DNA of 64,000 nt from Rubrivirga marina (GCF_002283365.1 NZ_MQWD01000001.1:497694-561693); one strand, 5' to 3'; positions 1-8,274 are shown, counted from the first letter of the stretch. Numbers and translations are program-made. Notes: generated from the sequence alone by a model not told the origin.

Positions 1-149
1 TCGGCGTAGTCGTCGGCCGGGGACGGGAAGCCCGCGGCGACGTCCGAGGCGAAGAACGGGAGCCACGGGCCGGGCGGGAGGTCGGCCGCCGTCCCGATGA
101 CGGTGACGCGGCCGGACGTAGCCGGCGGGGGTGTGAGCGCGAGGGGCAT
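1..149 (-). CDS. umuD: UmuD-like translesion polymerase V accessory protein (N-terminal part)
   Basis: This gene starts with ATG at 149 and runs off the left edge, so only about 49 residues are visible. The readable end contains the stretch AGFPSPADDY, which matches the region before the cleavage site in UmuD and LexA/UmuD-type S24 peptidases (GFPSPAADY in E. coli UmuD). In the family, RecA filaments trigger self-cleavage after this segment and the product UmuD' joins the UmuC polymerase. The Ser-Lys dyad lies outside the window and cannot be checked. UmuC is expected further left. I saw no recognisable SOS box upstream, but the LexA motif of this lineage is not known to me. Confidence 0.75.
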   Translation of the reverse strand, partial: MPLALTPPPATSGRVTVIGTAADLPPGPWLPFFASDVAAGFPSPADDYA

Positions 150-561
150 GAGTAGGGGGATGAGTCCGCCCTGACGGCCCTACGCGGTCCACGGCGCCCC
201 CTGAGCTCGTCCGCCCCCCTCACCTGTGGGGTCCCCCTTCCCAGGAGTTCCCCTCCCCTGGAGCACTGCCCCGTTTCCGTCAGGCGTCGACGCCCGGTCC
301 CCGTGACGAAGCCAGGAGGGAGCACCTCGAAGTTCTTGACCGACCTCAATCAACTGTAGCCAGGCTGGTTTCCGCATTCTACCGTTCCAAGGGCTGGGGC
401 AGGCAGACCTTTCACCCTGCCGTTACCCCGGATCCACAAATCGGCCTTTGGACACCCATTTTTACCGATTTTGAGGGGAGCGCTGTGCCCCCACTCCGGG
501 CACAGGACGGCGGACCCGTCCACCTCGGCGAGGCGACCGCCGAGCGCGGGGTGAGGGAGCG
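150..561. other. 412 bp gene-free gap with an AT-richer island
   Basis: No convincing gene lies between the umuD start and the metal ATPase stop. Roughly 330-480 is clearly less GC-rich than the flanks. It holds an inverted repeat (438-444 and 465-471) and, on the minus strand, open frames without a recognisable domain. It could be a transcript end, a small RNA or the remnant of a transferred segment. Confidence 0.5.
438..471. terminator. Inverted repeat, possible terminator or RNA hairpin
   Basis: AAATCGG at 438-444 is the exact reverse complement of CCGATTT at 465-471, separated by 20 nt. It lies downstream of the minus-strand metal ATPase gene (stop at 562), so it could form the 3' hairpin of that transcript. 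There is no clean U tract. Confidence 0.3.
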
Positions 562-3066
562 TCAGCCCCGGTAGGCCAGCAGGCGGAGCGCGTTGCCCAC
601 CACGACGAGCGTGCTCCCCTCGTGGAGCGCGACGGCCGGCCCGATCCCCAACCCGAAGATCGTCGCCGGGACGAGGAAGGCGACCATCCCGAGGCTCAGC
701 CAGAGGTTCTGGCGGATGATCCGGCGGGTCTTCCGGCTGAGTCCGACGGCGAACGGGAGCTTGCTCAGGTCGTCGGCCATGAGCGCGACGTCGGCCGTTT
801 CGAGGGCCACGTCCGAGCCGGCCGCGCCCATCGCGATGCCGACGGTCGCGTTCGCCAGCGCCGGCGCGTCGTTGACGCCGTCGCCGACCATCGCCACCTC
901 GCCGCGCTGGCGGAGCGCCTTGACGGCCGCCACCTTGTCGTCCGGTAGGAGGTCGCCGCGGGCCTCGTCGATGCCGACCTCGCGGGCCACGGCGTCGGCC
1001 ACGGCCTGGGCGTCGCCCGAGAGCATGACGGTCGTCTCGATGCCGAGCGCGCGGAGCCGGCGGAGCACGTCGCGGGCCGCCTCGCGCGGCGTGTCCATCA
1101 GCCCGACGACGCCGAGCACGCGGTCGCCGCGCTTGACGAGCATCGTCGAGCGGCCATCGGCCTTGAGTTGGCGGTCGCGGTCGAGGAGCGCGTCGGGAGC
1201 GGGCGCCCCGCCGTCGAGCGTGAGGAGCGCCGGCTTGCCCACGACGACCGGTTCGCCACCGAGGGTGGCGCGGACGCCGTGGCCCGTCACGCTCTCCAGG
1301 TTCTCGGCTGCGGCCCCGCCCGCGCGGTCGCCGAGGTCGCGGACGACGGCCCGTGCGAGCGGGTGCTCGCTGAGGCGCTCGACGGCGACGACGGTCTCGA
1401 CCAGCTCCGCCTCGGTCGCTCCGTCGGCCGGGACGACGTCGGTCACGCGCGGCTCGCCCTCGGTCAGCGTCCCGGTCTTGTCGAACGCGATGGCCGTCAG
1501 CCCGCCGAGCGCCTCGAGCGGGCCGCCCCCTTTGACGAGGACGCCGCTCCGCCCGGCCTGCGCCACGCCCGACAGGACGGCCGACGGCGTGGCGATGGCG
1601 AGCGCGCACGGAGACGCCGCCACAAGCACGGCCATCGCGCGGTAGAACGACTCGGCGAACGTCTCGTCCACGACGACCCACGCGAACAGGAGGGCGACGA
1701 CGAGGGCGAGCACGGCCGGCACGAAGACCGTCTCGAACCGGTCGGTGAACCGCTGCGTCGGGCTCCGCTCCGTCTCCGCCTGGGCCACCATCTGGACCAC
1801 CCGCGCGAGCGTCGTCTCGCCGGCCGGCCGCGTCACGACCACGTCGAGCGCGCCGGCCCCGTTGAGCGTCCCGGCGAACACGCGGTGCGCAGCGTCGACG
1901 TCCTCGGGCGCGGCCACTGCGGCGTCGAGGTCGTCGGCGGGCCGCTTGTCGACGGGCACGCTCTCCCCCGTCACCGGCGCCTGGTCGACGGCGCTCGTCC
2001 CCTTGGCCACGATGCCGTCCGCCGCGATCCGCTCGTCGGGACGGACGACGACGGTGTCGCCGACGCGGAGCTCTTCGACCGGTACCTCGCGCTCCTCGCC
2101 GTCGCGGCGGACACGGGCCGTCGCCGGGGCCAGATCGGCCAGCGCTTCGATGGCGCGGCGTGCGCGCCCCATCGCATAGCCCTCGAGCGCGTGGCCGATC
2201 GAGAACAGCGCCAAGAGCAGCCCTCCCTCGAACCATTCGCCGAGCGCTGCCGCGCCGGCCGCGGCCACGATCATCAGGAAGTCGATCTCGAACCGCCCGG
2301 CCCGGATCGAACCCCACGCCTCGCGGACGGTGAACCACCCGCCGAAGACGTACGCGCCGATGAAGAGGGCCAGCGGAATCGACTCGGCGACGCCGGTGAA
2401 CGTCGCCAGTCCCCACCCGACGGCGACGCAGACGCCCGCGAGGATCGCGAAGATCAGCTCCGTCCGCTCGCCGAAGACGCCGCCGTGCGTGTGACCGTGA
2501 GCGCCCGGCGCGTGGTCATGCCCCGCGTGGCCGTCGGCTCCGCCCGCCTCGGCGCTGTGCTCGGCGTGATCGTGGCCCGCGGGGTCGTGCGTCGCCGTCG
2601 TGACCTCAGGGGGCGCGTCCCCCCGGACGGTCACACCGAGGCCGGCGAGGGCGCGGCGGAGGTCGGCCTCCGTCGTCGCCTCCCGGTCGAACTCGATGCG
2701 GAGGGGGCCCGTCGCGTTGGCCTCGGCCTCGACGACGCCGGGCGTCTTCTGCAACCGCGCGGCGACGGTCCGCGCGCGGCGTTGGTGGCCAAGCCCGTCG
2801 ACGGGCCAGAGGACGTGGCCGTAGCGCTCGGTGAGGTGCGCGCCGGCCCGCTCGGCAGCGCGGCGGAGGCGCGGGAGCGCGACGGCGCCGGGGTCGTAGT
2901 GGAGGCAGAGCCGGGCCGGCTGGCCGTCCTCGGCCGGCAGCACGTGCGCCCGCTCGACGCCCGACGTCGCGGCCATCGCGTCGGTCAACCGTGCCACGCA
3001 GGCGTCGCGGGCGTCCGGCGCGTCGGGCAGGAGCACGGCGAGATCGAGGCGGAGGGGCTCAGGCAT
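562..3066 (-). CDS. P1B-4-type heavy-metal-translocating ATPase
   Basis: An inner-membrane P-type ATPase of 834 residues that should export a transition metal using ATP. Core motifs are present: DKTGTLTEGEP (phosphorylated Asp), SEHPLARA (HP motif) and MVGDGVNDAPAL (hinge). The membrane metal site is SPC (ASPCALAIATP) rather than CPC, and the last membrane helix carries HEGSTLVVVGN. The SPC plus HEG pair defines subgroup P1B-4 (CoaT/CtpD-like), linked in the literature to Co2+, Fe2+ or Zn2+ export. The N-terminal half has two ferredoxin-like segments without the usual CxxC pair, followed by a His-rich linker around residues 160-200. The ATG overlaps the methyltransferase stop by 8 nt, so the genes are co-transcribed. 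An ArsR/SmtB sensor heads the unit. Substrate is inferred, not shown. Confidence 0.9.
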   Translation of the reverse strand: MPEPLRLDLAVLLPDAPDARDACVARLTDAMAATSGVERAHVLPAEDGQPARLCLHYDPGAVALPRLRRAAERAGAHLTERYGHVLWPVDGLGHQRRARTVAARLQKTPGVVEAEANATGPLRIEFDREATTEADLRRALAGLGVTVRGDAPPEVTTATHDPAGHDHAEHSAEAGGADGHAGHDHAPGAHGHTHGGVFGERTELIFAILAGVCVAVGWGLATFTGVAESIPLALFIGAYVFGGWFTVREAWGSIRAGRFEIDFLMIVAAAGAAALGEWFEGGLLLALFSIGHALEGYAMGRARRAIEALADLAPATARVRRDGEEREVPVEELRVGDTVVVRPDERIAADGIVAKGTSAVDQAPVTGESVPVDKRPADDLDAAVAAPEDVDAAHRVFAGTLNGAGALDVVVTRPAGETTLARVVQMVAQAETERSPTQRFTDRFETVFVPAVLALVVALLFAWVVVDETFAESFYRAMAVLVAASPCALAIATPSAVLSGVAQAGRSGVLVKGGGPLEALGGLTAIAFDKTGTLTEGEPRVTDVVPADGATEAELVETVVAVERLSEHPLARAVVRDLGDRAGGAAAENLESVTGHGVRATLGGEPVVVGKPALLTLDGGAPAPDALLDRDRQLKADGRSTMLVKRGDRVLGVVGLMDTPREAARDVLRRLRALGIETTVMLSGDAQAVADAVAREVGIDEARGDLLPDDKVAAVKALRQRGEVAMVGDGVNDAPALANATVGIAMGAAGSDVALETADVALMADDLSKLPFAVGLSRKTRRIIRQNLWLSLGMVAFLVPATIFGLGIGPAVALHEGSTLVVVGNALRLLAYRG

Positions 3067-3715
3067 CGGTCGGGTCGGGGGCGGACGGCGGCTTGCGGGC
3101 GAGCGCGGCCTCGAACAGCCCGCCGAAGAGGACCGGCTCGCGGCGCTCCAGCACCAGCCCGGCGCCCTCGAGGAGCGGGCCGAGTTGGCGCGTCAGGTCG
3201 GTGGCGACGACGCGGGCGGCCGCGCTCGCGGCGCGGCGGCGGAGCGACGGGCGTGCGCCGTCCGGCAGGAACTTGTCGAACACGGCCACGCGCCCGCCGG
3301 GCCGGAGCACGCGCGCGGCCTCCCGGATGGCCGCATCGGGATCGGGGACGACGGCCAGCAGCAGGTGGAGCAACACGACGTCGAACGAGCCGTCCGGCAG
3401 GTCGAGCCGGTGGGCGTCGAGGTCTCCCACCTCGGCGTCGAGGCGGAGGGCCTCGGCGCGAGCGCGCGCCGCCCGGACCATCCCCGGCGCCACGTCCCCC
3501 GCGACGACGGCGACACCGGCCGGCAGGTGCTCGAAGTCGAAGCCGGTCCCGCACCCCGGGATCAGGACGCGCTCGCCGGGCCGGAGGTCGGCCAGCGCCA
3601 GCGACCGGCGGCGCCCGACGTCGAGACGCCGGACGACCGGGTCGTAGACGGGCGCGTAGAGCGTGTAGCGGATCCGGTCCCAGGTGGACCGGCGAGCGGG
3701 GGGCGGCACGGGCAT
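3059..3715 (-). CDS. Class I SAM-dependent methyltransferase (UbiE-like)
   Basis: A 218-residue Rossmann-fold methyltransferase. Motif I is VLIPGCGTGFDFEHL, with a downstream acidic strand (VVAGDVAPGM) and the post-motif FDVVLLHLLL, typical of the Methyltransf_11 family. There is no signal peptide or membrane helix, so it is cytosolic. It begins at the nucleotide after the ArsR stop codon and overlaps the ATPase start, so it sits in the middle of a metal-export operon. A methyltransferase in this position is odd. It might modify a metalloid or a metal-binding metabolite, or it might be an unrelated passenger. The substrate cannot be told from the sequence. Confidence 0.8.
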   Translation of the reverse strand: MPVPPPARRSTWDRIRYTLYAPVYDPVVRRLDVGRRRSLALADLRPGERVLIPGCGTGFDFEHLPAGVAVVAGDVAPGMVRAARARAEALRLDAEVGDLDAHRLDLPDGSFDVVLLHLLLAVVPDPDAAIREAARVLRPGGRVAVFDKFLPDGARPSLRRRAASAAARVVATDLTRQLGPLLEGAGLVLERREPVLFGGLFEAALARKPPSAPDPTDA

Positions 3716-4090
3716 CTACTCGCCGGCCTCGGCGACGTGCTCGGCGGCCACGTCGAGGAGCGCCCCGACGTGGGCGTCGTCGAGCCGGTGGTACACCACG
3801 CGCCCGTCACGGTCGCTGGCGACGAGGCGGAGCGCGCGGAGGCCCCGGAGCTGGTGGCTCACGGCCGACTCCGTGACGCCGAGCGTCGCGGCGAGGTCGC
3901 ACGTGCAGAGCGGGCCGCCCTGCAGCGCGGCGAGGAGCCGGAGCCGCGTCGGATCGCCCAGCGCGGCGAAGAGGGCGCGGGCGCCGTCGAGCGCGCCGGC
4001 CCGCTCCGTGAGGCGCGCACGGGCGGCTTCGACGGCGTCCGGGTGGACGCGCCGGACGTCGCAGGCGAGAGCGCTTGATGTTTGAGCCAT
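3716..4090 (-). CDS. ArsR/SmtB-family metal-sensing repressor
   Basis: A 124-residue winged-helix repressor, starting at ATG 4090 (a GTG one codon upstream is possible). Two family metal sites can be read. Helix 3 has LCTCDLA, the CxC motif of ArsR/CadC-type sensors. The last helix has D-x-H-x10-H-x2-E (DDAHVGALLDVAAEHVAE), the alpha5 interfacial site of SmtB/CzrA/NmtR-type Zn/Co/Ni sensors. There is also a Cys near the N terminus (ALACDVRR). In the family, metal binding releases the protein from its operator. It is the first gene of the ArsR-methyltransferase-ATPase unit, and an inverted repeat overlaps its start codon, which suggests autorepression. Which of the sites is functional is unknown. 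Confidence 0.9.
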   Translation of the reverse strand: MAQTSSALACDVRRVHPDAVEAARARLTERAGALDGARALFAALGDPTRLRLLAALQGGPLCTCDLAATLGVTESAVSHQLRGLRALRLVASDRDGRVVYHRLDDAHVGALLDVAAEHVAEAGE

Positions 4091-4098
4091 CACTCAAA
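4081..4098 (-). promoter_or_regulatory. Probable ArsR/SmtB operator overlapping the arsR start codon
   Basis: TTTGAG at 4081-4086 and CTCAAA at 4093-4098 form a perfect inverted repeat with a 6-nt spacer. The half-site resembles the TGAA/TTGA-type imperfect repeats bound by ArsR/SmtB repressors. It covers the ATG at 4088-4090, so bound repressor would block the start of the gene itself. Confidence 0.6.
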
Positions 4099-4153
4099 CG
4101 TACGACCGGGCCGAGCGCTCGTTCCGCCGAGCGCCGGGCCGAGGCGGGCGGGG

Positions 4154-5068
4154 TCAGGTAAACGTGTGGGGCACGTCGGAGCCCAGGGTGACGACGCCGC
4201 CGTGGCCCTTCCCCTTGTGCTCGGGCTCGACGTGGATCGTGACGCTTGACTCCGGCACGGCCGCGTGGACCGCCGTCTCCAGCCGGTCGCAGAGCGCGTG
4301 CGACTCGGCGACCGTCGCCTCGCCACGGACCACGAGGTGGAACTCGACGAACGTGTGCCGCCCGGCGTGGCGGGCCCGGAGCGCGTGGACCTCGAGCGCG
4401 TCGCCCATGTGCGCTCGGATCGCCTCGTGGACGGCCTCCATCTCGGCCGGCGGCACGGCCTCGTCCATCAGCCCGGCGACGGACTCCCGCAGGAGCCGGA
4501 CGCCCACGACGACGACGTTGACGGCCACCGCGACCGCCAGGAGCGGGTCGAGGATCCACCACCCGGTGAGCGCCGCCAGCCCGATCCCGACCAGCACGCC
4601 GACCGTCGTGACGACGTCGGCCCAGAGGTGGCGGCCGTCGGCTTCGAGGGCGGGGGAGCGGTGCCGCCGGCCGGTCCGCACGAGGACGGCGGCCCAGGCC
4701 CCGTTGATCGCCGTCGCCGCGACCGAGACGGCGAGGCCGACCCCGAGCCCGTCGAGCGCGACCGGGTCTTCAAAGCGCCCCCACGCCGCGCGCACGATCT
4801 CGACGGCGGCCCACACGATGAGTGCGCCCTCGACGACGGCCGCGAGGTACTCGGCCTTGGTGTGGCCGTACGGGTGGTTCTCGTCCGGGGGCCGCGCCGC
4901 GACCCGCACCGCCACCAGCGCCACGCCCGCCGCCGCCACGTTGACGACCGACTCGAGCGCGTCGGAGTAGAGCGACACCGACCCCGTCAGCCAGTACGCG
5001 AGGCCCTTCAGCGCGAGCACGGCGAGCCCGACGGCGACGCTGACGCGGGCGACGGTGGTAGGGCGCAT
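4154..5068 (-). CDS. Cation diffusion facilitator (CDF) metal exporter
   Basis: An inner-membrane metal/proton antiporter, 304 residues from the ATG at 5068 (an upstream ATG at 5131 would add a polar 21-residue extension and is less likely). About six membrane helices are followed by a cytosolic ferredoxin-like domain. TM2 carries SDALESVVN and TM5 carries HLWADVVTT, the positions that form metal site A in YiiP/FieF-type proteins. The C-terminal part has His-rich stretches (SSVTIHVEPEHKGKGHGG). It lies 60 bp upstream of the arsR unit in the same direction and diverges from trxA, so it probably belongs to the same metal response. Zn2+ or Co2+ is likely but inferred. Confidence 0.88.
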   Translation of the reverse strand: MRPTTVARVSVAVGLAVLALKGLAYWLTGSVSLYSDALESVVNVAAAGVALVAVRVAARPPDENHPYGHTKAEYLAAVVEGALIVWAAVEIVRAAWGRFEDPVALDGLGVGLAVSVAATAINGAWAAVLVRTGRRHRSPALEADGRHLWADVVTTVGVLVGIGLAALTGWWILDPLLAVAVAVNVVVVGVRLLRESVAGLMDEAVPPAEMEAVHEAIRAHMGDALEVHALRARHAGRHTFVEFHLVVRGEATVAESHALCDRLETAVHAAVPESSVTIHVEPEHKGKGHGGVVTLGSDVPHTFT

Positions 5069-5196
5069 GGATGGGAGACCGGATCGGGCGGGGCGGCCTC
5101 CTCCTACGGTCGCGCGCGCCATCCGCTCCACGCCCCCCTCCGCCTCGACGCCGCGGTGGACCGGGCGGACGGCGGGAACGCGCGCCCGCCGTCCGG

Positions 5197-5204
5197 TAGT
5201 TGGA
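5197..5204 (+). promoter_or_regulatory. Candidate -7 box of trxA
   Basis: TAGTTGGA lies 30 nt upstream of the trxA ATG. It fits the TAnnTT-type box that recurs at this distance from other starts in the window. No clear -33 TTG accompanies it. Confidence 0.35.
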
Positions 5205-5226
5205 CCTAGACACCGCCCCTGGCCCC

Positions 5227-5553
5227 ATGCCCGACGCCGCGCCCCCTGACCGATTCCAGACGGAGGTCCTCGACAAGAGCCACGAGAAACCCGTCCTCGT
5301 CGACTTCTGGGCGCCGTGGTGCGGCCCGTGCCGCGTGCTCGGCCCGACGATCGAGACGCTGGCGAAGGAGAGCGGCGGGCGGTGGCGGCTCGTCAAGATC
5401 AACACCGACGCGCACCCGGCGCTCGCCCAGCGGTTCGGCATCCGCGGGATTCCGGCCGTCAAGCTGTTCGTCGACGGCACCGTCGCGGCCGAGTTCACGG
5501 GCGCCCTCCCCGAGCCGCAGCTCCGCCAGTGGCTCGCGGCGAACGTGCCGTAG
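5227..5553 (+). CDS. trxA: Thioredoxin
   Basis: A 108-residue cytosolic thioredoxin with the active-site motif WAPWCGPCR and the cis-proline stretch GIRGIPAVKLF. It reduces protein disulfides and is itself reduced by thioredoxin reductase. The chosen ATG at 5227 gives the normal family length; the frame stays open upstream to 5200. It diverges from the CDF exporter and converges on tssA across a hairpin. There is no signal peptide, so it is not a cytochrome-maturation or periplasmic type. Confidence 0.93.
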   Translation: MPDAAPPDRFQTEVLDKSHEKPVLVDFWAPWCGPCRVLGPTIETLAKESGGRWRLVKINTDAHPALAQRFGIRGIPAVKLFVDGTVAAEFTGALPEPQLRQWLAANVP

Positions 5554-5651
5554 GTCCCCAGCTCGGCGGGCTCGGGCTGGTGCGGATGCTCGCTCGGCGG
5601 TTGACGCGCGGTGCGCCCGGGCCGGAGGGCGCCGCGGCCGGAGCCTGTCCA

Positions 5652-5671
5652 CCTCGGCGATCTCACCGAGG
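5652..5671. terminator. Hairpin between convergent trxA and tssA
   Basis: A CCTCGG arm and a CCGAGG arm enclose CGATCTCA, just before the tssA stop codon. It resembles the palindrome found at many gene ends here, with a longer loop, and could end transcription from both sides. Confidence 0.45.
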
Positions 5672-5680
5672 CGGCCGGGG

Positions 5681-7297
5681 TCAGGGCTTCGGCGGCGGCG
5701 TGCTCCGCATGGCGAGGGCCGGATCGAGGCGGGCCAGTCGAGCGAACGCCTCGTCGGCGCGGTCCGTCAGATCGGTCTTGCGCTGGGGGGTGCCGGCGGT
5801 GTTGCGGAGCGCGGTGCACGCCGTGTGGAGCAGGCGGAGCGCGGAGGCCGCCGCGTCGGCGTCCCACACGTCGAGCCGGTGGGCGCGGACGGCCTCGTCG
5901 GCGTCATCCAACAGCGCGAGGGCCACGTCGGGGCGGCCGGCGCCGAGGCACATCTCGGCCGCGGCGACGCCCCGCTCGAACCGGTCGCGCGGGTTGCCCG
6001 CGCCAACCATGAGCGCGGCCACGGCGCCCGGCACGTCGCCACCGGAGGCCGTCTCGCGGGCCTCGCGGATCGCGTCGGCGCTGGCGCTGTCGGCGCCCCC
6101 TCCTCCCCCGCCGCCAGCGCCCGGCGCAGCGATCTCTTGGAGCCACGCGACCGTCAGCGGGTCGGCGAACGGCGTGCCGTCGAGAAACGTCACCGTCGTG
6201 AGCGACGGGACGCGGCGGACGAGCGACGCCGTCGCGTCGACGACCGTGGCGTGGGCCGCGGCGGCGGGGGCGCCGAGCGCCTTGAGCGCGCCGGCCACGA
6301 GCCGCTGGAGGTCGAGCCAGAAGTGGAACGGGCTCTGCTGGAACGACGCCTCGGCCTCGCGCACGAGCACGGCGTGGTTGCCGGCCGTCAGCATCCCCGC
6401 GAGCGCGTCGCGGCGGGGCTTCGGCGGCGGCGGGATCTTGCCCGTCGGCGGCGCCCCTGGGATCGCGTTCCACCGGACGGCGCGGACGAGCCCGAACGCG
6501 ACGGCGTCGTAGGGATCCTCGTCGCGGAAGAACTGGGCCACCTTCATCACCACGATCCCGGCCTCCTTGGCCGTCGAGAACGAGGCGTCCCCTCCCCCGC
6601 CCGACGGCGCGGCCGAGGCGGAGGGAGCCGGCGTGCTCGGCGCGCTGGCGGTCGGGGTGGGCTCAGCGGCGGCAGGAGCGTCCACCTCGGGGGCCGGCGG
6701 GACCTCCTCGGGCGGCGGCTCGGGCTTGGGCAGGCGGCGGAGCTGCTCGCGGATCTCGCGGAGGACGCCACTGAAGGCCGGCGCGTCCTCGCCCATGGCC
6801 TCCGTCACGAACTCCTGGAGCGCGGAGGTCTCCGCCTCGGCGTGTTCGAGCGACTCCCGGTCCTCCGGCTCGGCGCGGTTGTTCTGGATCCACGCGCTCG
6901 TCCGCTCGGCGACGAACTGGAGGGCGGCTTGGCGCCCGCGCATCCGGCGGACCGGCGGGAACGCGTCGTCCCAGAACCCCTCCGTCACGGCGCGCGTGGC
7001 CGCCAGCCCCTCCGCGATCCCGGAGTAGCCGGCCGTCCGCGTGAGGCCGAGGACGAGGTAGCCGGCGACCGCGAGGTCCTTCGAGCGCTCCGAGAGGATC
7101 TTGGTCGAGAGGTCGACGATCGCGCTGAAGTCGACCTCGCCTGTGGCCGCGCCGAGCTCGTCGACCTCGGCCTTGAGCGTGAGGAAGTCGTCCTCGTACT
7201 TCATGTCCTCGCCAGCCGGGTTGTCGCCGGGGATCGGCGCGCGGATGGCCTCCAGGCGGGGCGTCGTCAGGGGCTCGAGGGTCTCGTCGTCGGCCAT
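5681..7297 (-). CDS. tssA: Type VI secretion protein TssA
   Basis: A 538-residue TssA. The N-terminal ImpA_N domain (about residues 10-130: RAPIPGDNPAGEDMKYEDDF and then SKDLAVAGYLVLGLTRTAGY) is the hallmark of the family. A Pro/Ala/Ser-rich linker (about 195-240) leads to a VasJ-like C-terminal part. TssA caps the growing sheath or contacts the baseplate, depending on its C-terminal type, and acts in the cytosol. It is the last gene of the T6SS locus, 11 nt downstream of tagF. A poly-Gly stretch near residue 395 separates the final helical region. Function is well supported; the exact TssA class is not. Confidence 0.88.
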   Translation of the reverse strand: MADDETLEPLTTPRLEAIRAPIPGDNPAGEDMKYEDDFLTLKAEVDELGAATGEVDFSAIVDLSTKILSERSKDLAVAGYLVLGLTRTAGYSGIAEGLAATRAVTEGFWDDAFPPVRRMRGRQAALQFVAERTSAWIQNNRAEPEDRESLEHAEAETSALQEFVTEAMGEDAPAFSGVLREIREQLRRLPKPEPPPEEVPPAPEVDAPAAAEPTPTASAPSTPAPSASAAPSGGGGDASFSTAKEAGIVVMKVAQFFRDEDPYDAVAFGLVRAVRWNAIPGAPPTGKIPPPPKPRRDALAGMLTAGNHAVLVREAEASFQQSPFHFWLDLQRLVAGALKALGAPAAAAHATVVDATASLVRRVPSLTTVTFLDGTPFADPLTVAWLQEIAAPGAGGGGGGGADSASADAIREARETASGGDVPGAVAALMVGAGNPRDRFERGVAAAEMCLGAGRPDVALALLDDADEAVRAHRLDVWDADAAASALRLLHTACTALRNTAGTPQRKTDLTDRADEAFARLARLDPALAMRSTPPPKP

Positions 7298-7308
7298 AAA
7301 AACGGGAG

Positions 7309-8238
7309 TCAGCGGATCGTGTGGAGGCGAGCGAGGACGTCGGCGACGGAGGCGTCGGGGTCGCGGAGGAGGCGCCGGAACGCGGGCGGGAGTTGGGTCG
7401 CAGCCCGACGGGCCGCCTCGGCGGCGCCGCGGTCCACGTGGGCGACGCGGTCCGGATCCGCGCGTCCGCCGAGGAGGGCGCGGAGGGTCGACGCGGGCGG
7501 CGTGGTAAAGAAGACGTAGAGGGCGTAGGGCGGCCCCTCGGCCCAGAGGATCGTCAGGCCGGAGCCGACGGTCGAGAGGAGGTACCAGCAGACGGCGAGC
7601 CAGACGGCCACGGCGTCGCGGCTGCGGAAGTCGGGCGCGGGCGGTGGGAGGGGGAAGCGGAGGCCGTACGGCGGCGGCGCGGGCGGCGCCTTGGCCAGCC
7701 GGTGGAACACGACCGCCGCACCGGACGCACCCGACCCGCCCCAGATCCGGTGCCAGAGGTCGTGGGCCTGGAGCCGCGCGATCGCCCGGACGTGCGTGTC
7801 GACCTCGGCCGACCGGCCCTCGGTCGACGCGAGCTCCGGGAGGTGCCCGAGGCGGTCCTCGACGTCCTCAAGCGGCGCGCCGCGGAGGGCGCCTTCCACG
7901 AGCCAGGCCGCGGCGTCGAACAAGGGCCCCCAGCGGAGCGGCCACGACGCGGCCGCGCCCTGGTCGAGCCCGTCGCGCAGGACCGTCCGCCCGGCCACGA
8001 GCGGGTACGCGCGGCCGACCTTGTCGCGGCTCAGGCGCACGGCGCCGACAATGGCGTGCGGACCGGGCGGGGCGTAGACCATCCGGTACAGCGGCCCCCG
8101 CGTGGTCCGCGCACCCGACTGGAGCGCCCGCTGCACGAGGTCGTCGAAGGCGTCGATCGCCGGGCCGGACGGGCCGCGGCGGACGAAGTCGGCGCGCGCG
8201 GGGAGCTTGCCGAAGAGGACGGGGCCCGTGTCGGTCAT
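7309..8238 (-). CDS. tagF: T6SS-associated protein TagF (ImpM family)
   Basis: A 309-residue protein starting at ATG 8238 with VLFGKLPARADFVRRG, the characteristic opening of the TagF/ImpM family (DUF2094). In Pseudomonas and Agrobacterium TagF represses T6SS assembly after translation, in part by binding the FHA protein. An FHA gene is present in the same locus, so the same antagonism is plausible. The open frame extends about 130 codons upstream without homology, and the MTDTGP start fits the family better. A hairpin lies just upstream (8251-8274), between tssM and tagF. Confidence 0.85.
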   Translation of the reverse strand: MTDTGPVLFGKLPARADFVRRGPSGPAIDAFDDLVQRALQSGARTTRGPLYRMVYAPPGPHAIVGAVRLSRDKVGRAYPLVAGRTVLRDGLDQGAAASWPLRWGPLFDAAAWLVEGALRGAPLEDVEDRLGHLPELASTEGRSAEVDTHVRAIARLQAHDLWHRIWGGSGASGAAVVFHRLAKAPPAPPPYGLRFPLPPPAPDFRSRDAVAVWLAVCWYLLSTVGSGLTILWAEGPPYALYVFFTTPPASTLRALLGGRADPDRVAHVDRGAAEAARRAATQLPPAFRRLLRDPDASVADVLARLHTIR

Positions 8239-8250
8239 CCCAGCGTGGCG

Positions 8251-8274
8251 CCGAGGCGGGCGCTCCCGCCTCGG
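8251..8274. repeat. Inverted repeat between tssM and tagF
   Basis: CCGAGGCGGG (8251-8260), the 4-nt loop CGCT and CCCGCCTCGG (8265-8274) make a perfect 10-bp stem. It uses the same CCGCCTCGG core as the gene-end palindromes, with the arms in the opposite order. It may dampen readthrough from tssM into tagF and tssA. Confidence 0.55.

Noticed and set aside
180-377. 65-codon minus-strand frame beginning MRKPAWLQLIEVG
   Set aside because: No homology, no supporting promoter. It may be part of the AT-richer island, noted there, but is not supported as a gene.
1168-3876. Plus-strand frame of 902 codons over the metal ATPase and methyltransferase
   Set aside because: Antisense to well-supported genes; composition is Arg/Asp/Gly-rich with no recognisable fold.
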